Of a DNA stretch of 12,829 nucleotides, positions 1 to 9,145 are shown in pieces; position 1 is the stretch's first letter; every line of letters begins with the position of its first letter. A program made the position numbers and the translations under genes. A model generated the notes under the pieces. The model saw only the letters and a list, made by a program, of their open reading frames with translations. It was not told the DNA's origin and did not search any database. Source of the DNA: Smittium culicis (taxonomy: Eukaryota > Kickxellomycota > Harpellomycetes > Harpellales > Legeriomycetaceae); assembly GCA_001970855.1 (NCBI GenBank), contig LSSN01002193.1:1-12829 (forward strand), read 5' to 3'.

Positions 1-129
1 ATTGTCTCAAAAATGACACATCAAGACCAAATACAACTTTACCATTCACTTGGAAACCATCTATCTGCGATAGATTCAACTAGTATTTTAACTGCTTCTT
101 TTGAAGCCGTAAAGACTAAATTGGTTTGA
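1..129 (+). CDS. C-terminal end of an unidentified protein (5' partial)
   Basis: Frame 1 is open from the first base to a TGA at 127-129, giving 42 residues that end in ...FEAVKTKLV. The piece runs in from the left edge, so the true start and most of the protein are outside the window. Composition is what marks it as coding: by my count about 10 of 42 codons begin with G, against 2 with G in the second position and 4 in the third, and G+C is about one third, well above the surroundings. Three glutamines are encoded by CAA and none by TAA or TAG, which fits the standard code. The peptide is soluble-looking, with mixed charge, no membrane segment and the stretch HQDQIQLYHSLGNHL near its start. 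I do not recognise the family. It could be a terminal exon or the end of an uninterrupted gene; the DNA after the stop drops at once to AT-rich sequence, as a 3' UTR or spacer would. Confidence 0.55.
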   Translation: MVSKMTHQDQIQLYHSLGNHLSAIDSTSILTASFEAVKTKLV

Positions 130-531
130 TTATTACACAAACCTCCTATATTTATTTATTTTATAAGCTCTCCGTCACTAACATTCTCGAATAATACCTT
201 TATTTTTATAATCTGCTCTTTATTGCAATTTTTATCCATTTCTAAATTTTAACTATTTAACTTGAGTTATAATTACTCTGATTTTCATTTTGCTTATACT
301 TTGATTTTCGTAAAATATCCAAATAATTAAATTTTTTAATATAAAATCATAATATTTTTTTTCTCAACTATAAACATAGCAGAAACAGCACAATTTTTAT
401 TAGATCTATTTTGACTTTTTTACAAAAAAAATTATTTGAAAAAAAGAAAAAGGTTTTCTATTTTTTTTTTTTGATAAACTTTATAATTTTCATATTATCT
501 GTGGCTTCAGTATCATTTATCTAGAACCCAG
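130..531. other. AT-rich flank downstream of the first gene
   Basis: No coding signal is visible. It contains T runs, including T12 at 461-472, and no clear AATAAA poly(A) signal close to the stop at 129. It probably holds the 3' UTR of the left-hand gene followed by spacer. Confidence 0.5.
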
Positions 532-600
532 CTAATTTTTGAAAATGTTGATGAATCTGCAGCTACCTTGATCTAATACACATTGGATATGTAGCGTCTA
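532..600 (-). pseudogene. Possible relic of a BEL/Pao-type retrotransposon protease region
   Basis: On the minus strand 21 codons (535-597) are open between two TAG stops and read TLHIQCVLDQGSCRFINIF. The core C-V-L-D-Q-G-S followed by F-I resembles the pepsin-like protease of BEL/Pao retrotransposons, which typically has L-L-D-(S/Q)-G-S, about three residues, then F-I. Here only two residues separate GS and FI, so one codon would have been lost. The same frame stays readable to about 770 on its upstream side if TAA/TAG stops are ignored, but that stretch is low-complexity Lys/Asn. The island is clearly richer in G+C than its flanks. No reverse transcriptase, integrase or long terminal repeat was found nearby. 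A chance match over so short a stretch is quite possible, and the plus strand of the same island also gives plausible peptides. Confidence 0.17.
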
Positions 601-729
601 GAGACATGAAGAGGAATTGGACACTATGTTTTTTTTTTTGAAAATTTTTTATTCGTTTTTTTTATCATTATTTTTTAAACTTTAAGTTAACAAAGTATAT
701 TTTTGGTTTTTTGAATTAACCGTATTTAA

Positions 730-879
730 CGTAAATTCGCTCTCGCCCTCATTGCTAATATACATCAGAGTTATTTGATGGCACATTATTCGTGTTTACT
801 GATTTGTAACAAGAAATTACTTTCGCTCTTTTTCAATATTTTTGAGTTTAGCATTTTTATTTCTAATTATAATTATTAA
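730..879 (+). other. 49-codon open stretch in a G+C-richer island, coding status uncertain
   Basis: The plus frame is open from just after a TAA at 727-729 to a TAA at 877-879. The peptide is hydrophobic (for example KFALALIANIHQ and later Phe/Ile-rich) and could hold membrane segments. Its only internal ATG is at 778. The antisense frame over 695-810 is also open for about 35 codons from an ATG, so strand cannot be decided. First-position G is not enriched in either reading. The marked feature is the local G+C rise at 735-830 (TCGCTCTCGCCCTC). It could be a decayed exon, a retroelement scrap continuing from the 532-600 island, or noncoding. Confidence 0.12.
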
Positions 880-3800
880 AGCAAATATAATTGGTCAAAA
901 ACACATTTTGTTTTTTTCCACAAATTGGTGAAACAATTGAAATAAACAAAGATTTACACTTTTCCTTTTTTCGCATGATCTTTTTTATTAAAGATTAATA
1001 GACTCATAAAAAAATACATATTAATGACTTTCCTTTCCATCTATCTAGATTATCGGTAAAAACTTTAGTATTTGTTGAAATCTAAATGAAAAAGGCAAAG
1101 AAATAAAATCTTCTAACTAATAATAAAAAATTCTAGAGTAAGGGTGGAAGAGTTTAAAACTGTAACTTTGAATTTTAAAATTAAACCAAAAAATAATATT
1201 AAAAGTTGGGTTTTATGAATAAAAAAAGTCTAGTTAATAGTTTAAAATCTATATCATCAAATAACGACGAGGAATAAAAATACCTTGAATTAATAAATTA
1301 GTATGTAATTTTTACCTCTTAAATTTCATGACGTAAATATAATTAAAGTTGTATGCTTATTCGAATTTTAATTTATTATTTAGAAGTCATTAATTTGTTC
1401 CGCGGAATATAAATTTAATCTAAACCCGTTTTTTTTTTTTAAATAAAATATATAATTAACCCCGACTTTATTTAAATAACTATATCTCCATCTTTACAAT
1501 ATAATCCTTGATTTTACAATTATTCGCTACAGAATTAACATTCATTTATTCAGCTACTAACAAAAGTTTTGATAAAATTGCTCATAATTTCAAAATAATA
1601 TATTTTGCTTAAATTATAGTTGACAAATTTCAAAATTATCACTCTGCGAATAGTCTTATTATAGCCCAAAATTATGTCTTTATAGCTTCATATATCGATT
1701 TTAATAGTTCGTTTTTATAAATTAATTAATATATTTTTTCTTTTTTTGGCCAAAATCTTCTGATATATATTTATTTAGCCACTACTAAATAAGTTAATTT
1801 TTTTGATTGAAGATAATAATTTTATATTAGCAAATTTACTTTTAATTTCTTACCTACACTTATATCAATTTATTTACTGAGAATTAACTATTATTTTCCC
1901 CTTTTAATTTGAAATATAAAAAATATCTTAATTTAATCTTAATAGCGACAATTTATTACTAGATTCCAGTATCTCTTATTCCCAAGTCACAATAAGAAAA
2001 AAAAGTAATTAGAAAATCTACTAAATCAAAAATCAAAGATTAACTGATGCAAAAGTATCTCCTATAAAATTTTCAAATCTTTTATACAAAAGCGAACATA
2101 GAAACCTGATAAATATGGTTTTTATCTTGTGAGGTAGACCAGCCTACTTAATTTGCAAAATATTCCACAATATACACTATACTCTCAATAATTATTTTGA
2201 AAATCCAATAAAATATGATAAAAAACCGAAATACACAAAAAATACATTTTAAAGCTGAATAATAAAATATATCGGCTTTAATTTAATATAAGTACAGATT
2301 ATCTTTTTTCAAAGGCTAAGAACGTGTGATTTGGTCTAAAGAAAATAGAACTAATAGGCTTGGAACAAATTAGATTCTATGAAGTTAGAGGATAACAATA
2401 TCTATAATCAACCTCAAAAATGCGAAGAAAATCTTTGAAACCTGAATCAAGATCCATAATTTTTTGTATTTACATGTCTTGATCAGTAGAAAATCTGGGA
2501 GAAATTAAAATTTTACAGATTTTTGAGAAATATTGTGATTATTTGTGTATAAATTTTCAGGAATTTAATATTTTACTAATGATTTCAGAGTTTAAATGAG
2601 GTAAAAAAGAAAAGAGGTATAATATAATAGAAAATACGTGGTAAATTTAAATATCCATCTTTTCGAAAGTAGGAATTAGATGCTTATGATTATTTTTGGA
2701 ATGTTGAAATTAAGCTATCTTTTAGAGGATGTATTAGTTAAAATTTTAATTTGAAATTTTCATCGAATATAAACTGTGATAAATCACAAATAGATAATAA
2801 AATTAAAAATTACATTACCATAACCACATATTAATTCTAAAAGAAAATTGCAATTTTTCCAATGATAAAACTAAGGAATAGTCAAATCAGAGTCATAAAC
2901 AAACCTATGAGATTCCAATACCTAAATAGCATTCAATATATGTGATTAAAGCCAAAGAATTTTTTTATTCTTGCAAGAGAGCTTTAAATAGAAATAATGA
3001 GCTCTGATCACAATTATATGTTGTACTGGACAAGATGAAAAATTTTAATAACGATTAATTAATAGTAATAATTAATGATATGATATTCGCGGTAATTTGA
3101 GTATTTTGGACTAAAATATGATTTATTTTTCTAATAAAATAATAAAAAACTTTATTCAAATAATTTATTATATTCATGTAACAAAAAAATCACAAAAAAA
3201 AGATAAAGAATTCATTTTTTGAGATATTCAGTATAAAAATTAAAAACGACGTTATCATAAATTATAATATTATTAAAAGTAAAATAATCGATTAGTATGG
3301 CTAAAAATTCATCAAAATATAGTATAATTAAATTTTTTGCACAAAAATCAGTGTAAACCAAATTTTATTATTCAACTAGTCAGTATTTCAGATTTATTCA
3401 ATTTACACACTTTAAATAAATACGTATAAAAATAAAAAATAGTTATTAGGGTTTTATATGTAGCTTTATTAATAAAATAGTAGTTTTATTGATTATTTAT
3501 TCACATATATAATAATGCGATTATAATAGACTTTGAAATATGAAAATTCATCCAAAAAATTCATATTATTTTTGAATTTTTGATATTTCCTGAAGTCTTC
3601 AGCTATTCTTGAATCAAAAAAGCGAATTAATAATAAATATATCGTCAAAGAATGCAAATATACTGATCTGGATAATGAAATGATTATTTTTTTTAAAAAA
3701 TAAAAAATTGAGTTTATAATTTCGTTATGACTTTATATTCATGAGCATCTAATTAGAAATTTTCTTTTAGTATTTTTATCATATTCTGTGTGGTAAAATT

Positions 3801-5065
3801 ATTTATAGTTTGATTTAATAAACTTAATTATATAAAATCAATTTAATTATGCATCACATAAAATTTTTTTATAATATTTTCTAATAATAATTATCTAATT
3901 ATCTAAAAATTCAAATTCAAATTATTAAATATAACTTTAAAATCAGTATTTTTCCGCGAAATTGTAAAGATTGATATTTAATCTATTTTTCTGAAACTTG
4001 TTTAACTGTTACTATATAATTAGTTTTGAAAGCTAGTTCAAATTGCAATTCTTATGAAATATAATAAAAACTAAGCTAAAGCACCACGATAAATTATTTC
4101 ACTCTATTTCGAAATAAAATATTTTATTATATAATCTCAATTATTTGAATCTTCTCAAAATGCACTTGACGTTACTAGTAATATCACAGATTAAAATATA
4201 AAACTGTTCCAATGAAATATATATATTTTTTTGAGTTGCGTTTGGTTATTAAATAATATGATTAAAACTTGTCAAATTCAAGTATAAAATATATTATTGA
4301 TTGCAAAAATTTGTAGAATGTCTTTTTTATACATACTAATAATAAAAAATTATGAAAATATCAAGCAAAATTTTAGATAATTGAGTAAATTAGAATTAAT
4401 TAATGTTGATGACACTCTCTGATCATAACAGGAATGGTATCTTATAGAATAATAACGCTTTTATAATCATAATTTTCTAAATATGTTATAAAATTCCAAT
4501 CTGAGAATTAAATTCGGTTAATAGGTTATTTAGTATTCCTTATAATTTTTTATACTCTAAATGATTTAAATAAAAAATCAACAATGAATTCATTTGATTG
4601 TTATTGAAAATTATATAATAAATAAAATAATAAATTTATAGGACACAAAATTTATGAAAAATTATTATTTAAACTTTAAAATATATTTCTTAGTAATCAG
4701 AGAATAATTTATCAAAAAATATCATTCTAGGTTATAAACTGATTCTTTTATTAGTTATATTACCATCGAGTCTTATATTTGATATCCGTATTAAAAAAAA
4801 ACTCTATTTCACTGCTTCAGCTATTAATAAATATTTCATTTAAAAAATGTGCAAATAATAATGTTTTATTTGCTATTTTTATTGTGCAAGTATAAAATTT
4901 TGAAAATCAAAGGCTAAGAAAAGTAAATAAAGTTAGTTAAAATATACATTAAAGATAAAGTTGACTCCCAGGCATTCATTTTTTTTCGCATTGATATATT
5001 TAATATTAAATAATAAGTCAGTTAAAATTATCAAAAAAATAATTACCAGAAAACTCAAACTTTGA
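880..5065. other. Long AT-rich spacer with two weak coding-like islands
   Basis: About 4.2 kb with stops in every frame and no RNA gene, array or recognisable element. Two weak islands stand out. At 2330-2482 (plus) a frame reads FGLKKIELIGLEQIRFYEVRG before TAA at 2393 and 2405, then runs on to a TGA at 2480. At 2841-2945 (plus) 34 codons are open (including FPMIKLRNSQIRVINKPM) before a TGA, after which the same frame stays readable past two more stops to about 3035. These may be decayed coding scraps or chance. T11 at 1430-1440 and a perfect palindrome TTCCGCGGAA at 1398-1407 are the other visible local structures. Confidence 0.4.
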
Positions 5066-5185
5066 TCATTTTATATTGGATGTTTACCCGTATTAGAACC
5101 GATTGACGGATTTTTTAAAACTATTTAGCTTTCGAATCTAGGTGAGCTAGCAAGCTGTACCAAATTTAGAACAAATACTACTTAA
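5066..5185 (+). pseudogene. Small coding-like relic with one in-frame stop
   Basis: The plus frame between TGA 5063-5065 and TAA 5183-5185 reads about 39 codons, including GCLPVLEPIDGFFKTI and LSNLGELASCTKF, broken only by a TAG at 5126-5128. G is fairly common at codon position 1 (GGA, GTA, GAA, GAC, GGA, GGT, GAG, GCA) and the island is clearly less AT-rich than its flanks. A donor-like CTAG/GTGAGC sits at 5138-5147, but in the frame that avoids the TAG it would follow a stop, so no clean exon results. I do not recognise the peptide. A decayed exon or transposon scrap is the likeliest reading; chance is the alternative. Confidence 0.2.
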
Positions 5186-5205
5186 AATATTTAAAAATTT
5201 CTTTT

Positions 5206-5226
5206 TCTAAAATCTAAAATCTAAAA
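5206..5226. repeat. Three tandem copies of TCTAAAA
   Basis: Exact 7-base units lie at 5206-5212, 5213-5219 and 5220-5226. A similar two-copy AATTATCT repeat lies at 3889-3904. Both are ordinary short slippage repeats in AT-rich DNA. Confidence 0.6.
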
Positions 5227-5770
5227 ATGCTAGTAAAGTTAAAAAAAGCCTAGCTACAAATAAAAAATGTTATTTATAAATATGATCGAATGAAATAGTT
5301 CAATATTTATAATATTTTATCTTGGTTAGAATAAATTCGCGTAATTCCAATAAAAATTTTGTAAAATTATTATTTTACGAGTTTTAGGCAAAAAAAAAGG
5401 ATTTGATTTTAAAGAAAATAAAAACAATTGTTTTTTTATTTTGAAATAAATCAGTATATATAGCTCTAAAAATCCAGTAAAATAAAATTAATTTAAATTT
5501 TTAATATAAATAACATGATTTTTTTATTTATAATAAACTTAATTTTCGTTATTTTCGTTCTCAAAAATTTTTATATTGGTAAAAATTAAATTAATAAAAT
5601 TCTATAAATTATGATATCGTATCTATTTTAATCTCGCGGTAATTTTCAAGTGTGGTCGTGTGTCGATGAGAAGTACGAGAAAATATTTTTTTACATGTTT
5701 TTATAGTGTATTTATTGAGAATAATGGATTTTTTTTATCCGATGTGTACATTCTATTCACTCTGGTTTCA
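5227..5770. other. AT-rich spacer upstream of the 5791 island
   Basis: No supported gene. A 63-codon open stretch at 5660-5851 begins with GTG and is mostly Phe/Ile/Tyr, including the product of a T11 tract. It overlaps the better-looking 5791 reading in another frame and is not called. The less AT-rich patch at 5632-5690 (CTCGCGGTAATTTTCAAGTG) is unexplained; TCGCGGTAATTT also occurs near 3087. Confidence 0.35.
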
Positions 5771-5790
5771 GCAGATTTTTTTTTTTGCAG
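5771..5790 (+). promoter_or_regulatory. Splice-acceptor-like site
   Basis: GCAG, then A and a T11 run, ending in GCAG at 5787-5790, with a possible branch sequence TTCACT at 5756-5761. This is the classic shape of a 3' splice site, and it opens directly onto a coding-like frame at 5791. Confidence 0.35.
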
Positions 5791-5970
5791 AAAGTTCCTA
5801 TATTTTCACTTAATTGCGAGTATAATAGCTCAAAGGAAAATATCCTATTAGAAATTCATTGATTTATGTTGGTATGAATTTTATTTGATGTCGCCAAGTC
5901 ACCTGAGATTTCTCAAAGTGTCACCAACCATTTATTGAAAATCGGGCGTAGCAGTGAGTATTTTTTTTGA
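5791..5970 (+). pseudogene. Exon-like segment with two in-frame TGA codons
   Basis: Immediately after a strong acceptor-like site the frame reads KVPIFSLNCEYNSSKENI and on to a TGA at 5860-5862. The same frame has a second TGA at 5875-5877 and then continues LFDVAKSPEISQSVTNHL to a TGA at 5968-5970. Apart from the two inner TGAs, 58 codons are uninterrupted, and G is common in the first position of the second half (GAT, GTC, GCC, GAG, GTC, GGG, GAG). Readings that fit are a terminal exon ending at 5862 with the rest as chance, a decayed gene, or a genome in which TGA is sense; the rest of the window gives no support for the last. A donor-like GCA/GTGAGT lies at 5951-5959, and an AATAAA lies at 6053-6058. 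The protein is not recognised. Confidence 0.27.
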
Positions 5971-6742
5971 ATTTTTGAATTAATTTTATTAACTGACTAT
6001 TTTAGTTCAATTCGATTAATTTAATTATCATTTAATATTATTACTTGAGTATAATAAATTTATAAAAAATTTTCTTTTTTAGGTAAATAATATAAATTTT
6101 AAAAATTAAAAAATTATTATGATAACATGAAAAGTAAATTGCCTTTATTAAAGAATTTTGTTTAAATGACGAATTTTAAATTATTTTTTTCTTTAATTTA
6201 TTTATAATGTTATAAAAAATTATTAAATCTATATTTATTTTTCATATTATTCATCATAAATAATTAATAAACAAAATATTTCTCAAAACTCTAAAATTTT
6301 ATAATCTCTGAATTATAAATACAATTAAAATACGATTTCACAATTCATAACATGAAATTGACTTTCTATTTCAAATAAAACCTCACAAAAAACCGACCTA
6401 ATCCCTTCAGGGAAAATAAAACACCCTTTTATTCATGATATTCATTTAAAAATGTAAATAAATTCTATTAATGGTCTTTATTAATTTTTTTTTATTAAAT
6501 TTTTTTGATAATTATCTCGTAAATTCACTAAATAGCGATTCTAAGCAGGCGTACATGTCACTCAATGTAATAGATTTATATAAAATTCTCAAAAAAAAAA
6601 TCTTATTAAATAAGATATCCTTGATAATGTATATGATATTTTTTTGAGAAAATATCTGCCTGATTTGATGTATACAATCAGTAACATTCAGTTTATAGAA
6701 GCGAGAAAAAAATCCGTAGACCTCAATTTCGCTTTATCAAAA
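5971..6742. other. AT-rich spacer
   Basis: No coding signal that I trust. It contains AATAAA at 6053-6058, which could serve the 5791 segment, a slightly G+C-richer patch near 6385-6430, and A/T runs. The minus strand has a 32-codon ATG-led hydrophobic frame near 6590-6690, which I take as chance. Confidence 0.4.
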
Positions 6743-7000
6743 CTAAAAAATACGGATTTTTATTGAAGTTATATATATCTTGAAATGACTAAAATGTTTG
6801 AAAGTTACCTTTAAAATAAATAAATAGAATTTTTGAATACCTTCAGAATTTAAAAAGATGATATATGTTATATAGGTTGCCTTTTTACTATCTATAAACT
6901 TCAATGCTAGAATTTTATCCGAAAATTGTATCGTAAGATACAAATTTTTAGTTAGGCATTATCACTTTCTACAATCTCTATACGAATAGCTTCAAAAAAC
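6743..7000 (-). pseudogene. Exon-like minus-strand segment, possibly one frameshift from an 88-codon reading
   Basis: On the minus strand a pyrimidine-rich acceptor ends at 7001, and the next codons read FFEAIRIEIVESDNA followed by TAA at 6952-6954. Seven of those 15 codons start with G, a strong coding signature for so short a piece. One frame over, a 71-codon stretch ends with TAG at 6743-6745; it reads NLYLTIQFSDKILALKF and so on, with a TTG at 6941-6943 the only start-like codon near its beginning. The two pieces abut, so a single frameshift would give a nearly continuous 88-codon segment. The second part has weak codon-position signal (about 7 of 71 with first-position G) and is AT-rich, so it may be 3' UTR. 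No upstream exon could be placed with confidence and the protein is not recognised. Confidence 0.25.
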
Positions 7001-7017
7001 CTAAGAAAAGAAAAGAC
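7001..7017 (-). promoter_or_regulatory. Minus-strand splice-acceptor-like site
   Basis: On the minus strand the sequence ACGTCTTTTCTTTTCTTAG ends at 7001, a long pyrimidine tract directly followed by AG. It leads into the coding-like codons at 7000 downward, with one leftover base before the frame begins. Confidence 0.35.
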
Positions 7018-7629
7018 GTGTGCCCTATTTGAGTAAATTGTGAAATAAAATTAAAGCAACTCCGAATTCTTGGTAATCCTACATCTAAAGTGGTTGATTG
7101 AATGATATACAGTCTTTAGAATGAAATCAATTTAAATTAAGGTCATATTGATAAAAAAAACACAGATTATAGCATAAAAATCATAATTGAATAATTTAAA
7201 AAGTAACTATTTCTTTTTTAATTTAATTTTTCAAAATATTTCGAATTGGTGGTTGTGCTGTAGAAATCGGTGTTAACTTTTCAACTGTTTGATATTTATT
7301 TTTTGTTTTGCGTTCACTTATAAAAAATTAGTAAACTACTTCGGTACAAATAATTTTACTACTTCTCCGATATAATAAGCCACAAATCTTAATACGTTTC
7401 CTAATTCTAATCTATTTAATTAAAGACAATTTCATGGATTAATTTTCTAATGTACACATATGTTAGGACTAAGCACCATTTTTTAGGTCCAAAGAACTTT
7501 TGTACATTTTATTATTCGATTTTGACAGCAATTTCGAAAAAAAATTTCACTATGAACTTTTTTTCTTAATACCAAGAAAAATGTCTAGGTTATAATCACT
7601 TTGGTATTTATTTACTATTCTTTACTAAT
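7018..7629. other. Mixed region with overlapping weak open stretches
   Basis: The plus strand has a 49-codon open stretch at 7420-7569 (ATG at 7450), with few first-position G codons. The minus strand over 7205-7437 reads well only if two internal stops (TAG, TAA) are ignored, including the phrase TVEKLTPISTAQPPI. Neither is convincing as a functional gene. The patch 7245-7290 (GGTGGTTGTGCTGTAG) is locally less AT-rich. It may be intron or decayed coding DNA linked to either neighbour. Confidence 0.25.
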
Positions 7630-7630
7630 T

Positions 7631-7651
7631 TTAACTAATATTTTCTTCCAG
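7631..7651 (+). promoter_or_regulatory. Splice-acceptor-like site with branch-point-like sequence
   Basis: TTAACTAAT, a good match to a branch-point consensus, is followed by ATTTTCTTCCAG ending at 7651. It sits 48 bases before the ATG at 7700, so it could mark the start of an exon that holds the start codon. Confidence 0.35.
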
Positions 7652-7699
7652 TTTTTTTTATTCATATAAAATTCATTTAATACTAAGCTTTCTGTCAAG

Positions 7700-8195
7700 A
7701 TGGTGCTTCAAGACGATTTATATGGTGAAATACAGGATATCAATCAGCTTATAGAAAAGTTTCAGTCCTAATCATTTAGAGGTTGTTTAACTAGTAAGAA
7801 CACTACAGACGCTATTTTCAGATTATACCATGAGAACAAGCCTAGATAATTATTGAAACGCGTTTTTGTAAAAGAATTCAAGTATTAAGTGTATTTGGTA
7901 ACAGGAATAATTGCCTTGTTAGTTTTACAGTTTGCACACTCTCTCCGTGTGAAACAGTTTCACTAAATGTAAAAAATGACAAAAAAAAGGGTAAAAGTGC
8001 GAATAAATACTCAAATCTGCAGCAAAATCCACCTATTGTCCAAGTAATTTCAGTAATGGAGCCCCAAAGTCAGTCAAACTAAGCGCTAATGTTGATGCTG
8101 ATTCAAATTATTTTTAGTTTGCGCAGCGCATTAGTATTTAACAGCAGTTATCAAGCACAGTGCATCAAAGAAGTAATCATCTACAAAATTATTGA
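7700..8195 (+). pseudogene. Probable decayed protein-coding gene (unknown family)
   Basis: This is the richest internal island. From ATG 7700 the frame reads MVLQDDLYGEIQDINQLIEK before a TAA at 7769-7771. A second frame gives LVRTLQTLFSDYTMRTSLDN up to a TGA near 7856. A third is open for 77 codons (7846-8079), including SPCETVSLNVKNDKKKG and NLQQNPPIVQVISVMEP, ending in TAA. A fourth segment (8007-8114) reads KSAAKSTYCPSNFSNG and VKLSANVDADSNYF before a TAG and continues, past a TAA, to a TGA at 8193. In that last segment about 10 of 36 codons have first-position G and only one has third-position G, which is strongly coding-like. Coding signal that jumps frame several times suggests a dead gene with frameshifts; introns are a weaker explanation. 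Donor-like GTAAGA (7794) and GTAATT (8044) exist. I do not recognise the protein. Confidence 0.38.
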
Positions 8196-8970
8196 TTTTA
8201 TTTTTTATTTTTAATATAGGTATCCTAAATATGTTCCTCTCTGAGACAGCTTGGATTCAGATCGGTTTTTAGGTAATCTGTGAGTCTAAAAAAACGTTAC
8301 ATTTAGGTTTACGAGGTATTTGAAAATAGCTTTAGTAGGATTTGATTGTGATTTTGTACTTTTCGATATTTAAAAGATATTTTTTTAGAGTATGGCTTTT
8401 TTATAAAGTTTTTTTATTATAATTATTCTAAGGAATATATATTTTAATTCGCTTTTTTTTTTTTTAATTTAGAGTTATATTATACCGATATGGGTTTTAC
8501 TATATATAAATAAAGTTAGTGTACTTATGAGCAAATTTGCAAATGTTTTGTCTTTTGTGAAGTGTGAATACAATTTTTTATAAAATATGAATTATAGATA
8601 ATGGAAATAGTCATAATAGTTTTAGGGCCGACTATTCTCTCCATTGAAAGTCTTGTATAAAATGTTAAACACGTTATATATTATTTTTTGATCATTTAGT
8701 TCTATAATATGAAAAAATATATTATATAACTAAATAGTAGGTCACTATTAATTTGGTGGTTTTACAAACCAATAAACTATATGGATTATTTTATTTATGT
8801 TTATTTAAAATTTTTTTTTTTAGTTTGATAAATGCTCTGATAATATTTTTTTAGCCAAACAAGGTAAAATGTGTTAATACTTTAATCAATATATTTAATT
8901 ATTGAACTGTCCCATAACCAGAAAGTTCTGCGAATTCAAAAGATTTAAAACAGATAAGAATTTTTATCGT
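8196..8970. other. AT-rich segment with a small island at 8219-8330
   Basis: An acceptor-like TTTTATTTTTAATATAG ends at 8219. After it a frame reads ILNMFLSETAWIQIGF, then a TAG, then VICESKKTLHLGLRGI to a TGA. This could be a further scrap of the decayed gene to the left. The rest, with T13 at 8453-8465 and T11 at 8811-8821, shows no coding signal and could be an intron leading to the acceptor at 8997. Confidence 0.3.
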
Positions 8971-8997
8971 ATTCTTTCTTTTTTTTTCTTTTTTCAG
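8971..8997 (+). promoter_or_regulatory. Strong splice-acceptor-like site
   Basis: From 8971 the sequence is an unbroken pyrimidine tract of more than 20 bases (after an initial A) ending in TTTTCAG at 8997. It is the best 3' splice-site candidate in the window and opens onto a coding-like frame. Confidence 0.45.
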
Positions 8998-9063
8998 AAC
9001 AGTCTCGCCGGAATTCCAGATAATTATCATTGTATCATCTTTTTTTGGGATATATATGTATAA
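8998..9063 (+). CDS. Terminal-exon-like segment, unknown protein
   Basis: Directly after the strong acceptor the phase-0 frame reads NSLAGIPDNYHCIIFFWDIYV and ends with TAA at 9061-9063, 21 codons plus the stop. The first half is clearly less AT-rich than the surroundings and coding-like (GCC, GGA, GAT at G-first codons). A second frame, one base in, is also open for about 24 codons, so phase is not certain. An AATAAA at 9146-9151 followed by a GT-rich stretch (GTTATTGTGGTT) gives a plausible 3' end about 85 bases after the stop. An exon ending at the GTAATT donor-like site at 8044 would join this in phase 0 across a 954-base intron; that is inference only. The last residues may be noncoding if the gene is dead. 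Confidence 0.3.
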   Translation, partial: NSLAGIPDNYHCIIFFWDIYV

Positions 9064-9145
9064 TAAGATATGATTATATTATTTTCAAATTTGGGCTCAA
9101 AATATGTGTAACGTTTTTTAATTTTATATTAATTATCTCATTTAA

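Noticed and set aside
2309..4920. Exact 14-base repeat TCAAAGGCTAAGAA at 2309-2322 and 4907-4920
   Set aside because: Flanks do not match, and repeats of this length are expected by chance at this composition.
5131..5161. TTTCGAATCTAGG resembling a tRNA T-loop
   Set aside because: No matching stems or acceptor ends upstream.
5660..5851. 63-codon plus-strand open frame starting at GTG
   Set aside because: It is Phe/Ile/Tyr-rich, encoded partly by a T11 tract, and overlaps the better 5791 frame. A frame of this length is expected by chance in a 12.8-kb AT-rich window.
7205..7437. Minus-strand reading with ATG start and proline-containing phrase
   Set aside because: It needs two stops ignored, and G is commonest at codon position 2 rather than 1, unlike a real coding frame.
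7420..7569. 49-codon plus-strand open frame with an internal ATG at 7450
   Set aside because: First-position G is scarce (about 3 of 40 codons after the ATG), and there is no supporting splice or start context.
8007..8130. Well-formed minus-strand peptide opposite the decayed gene
   Set aside because: Antisense of a coding frame often looks coding. The plus frame has far less third-position G and a better first-position bias.
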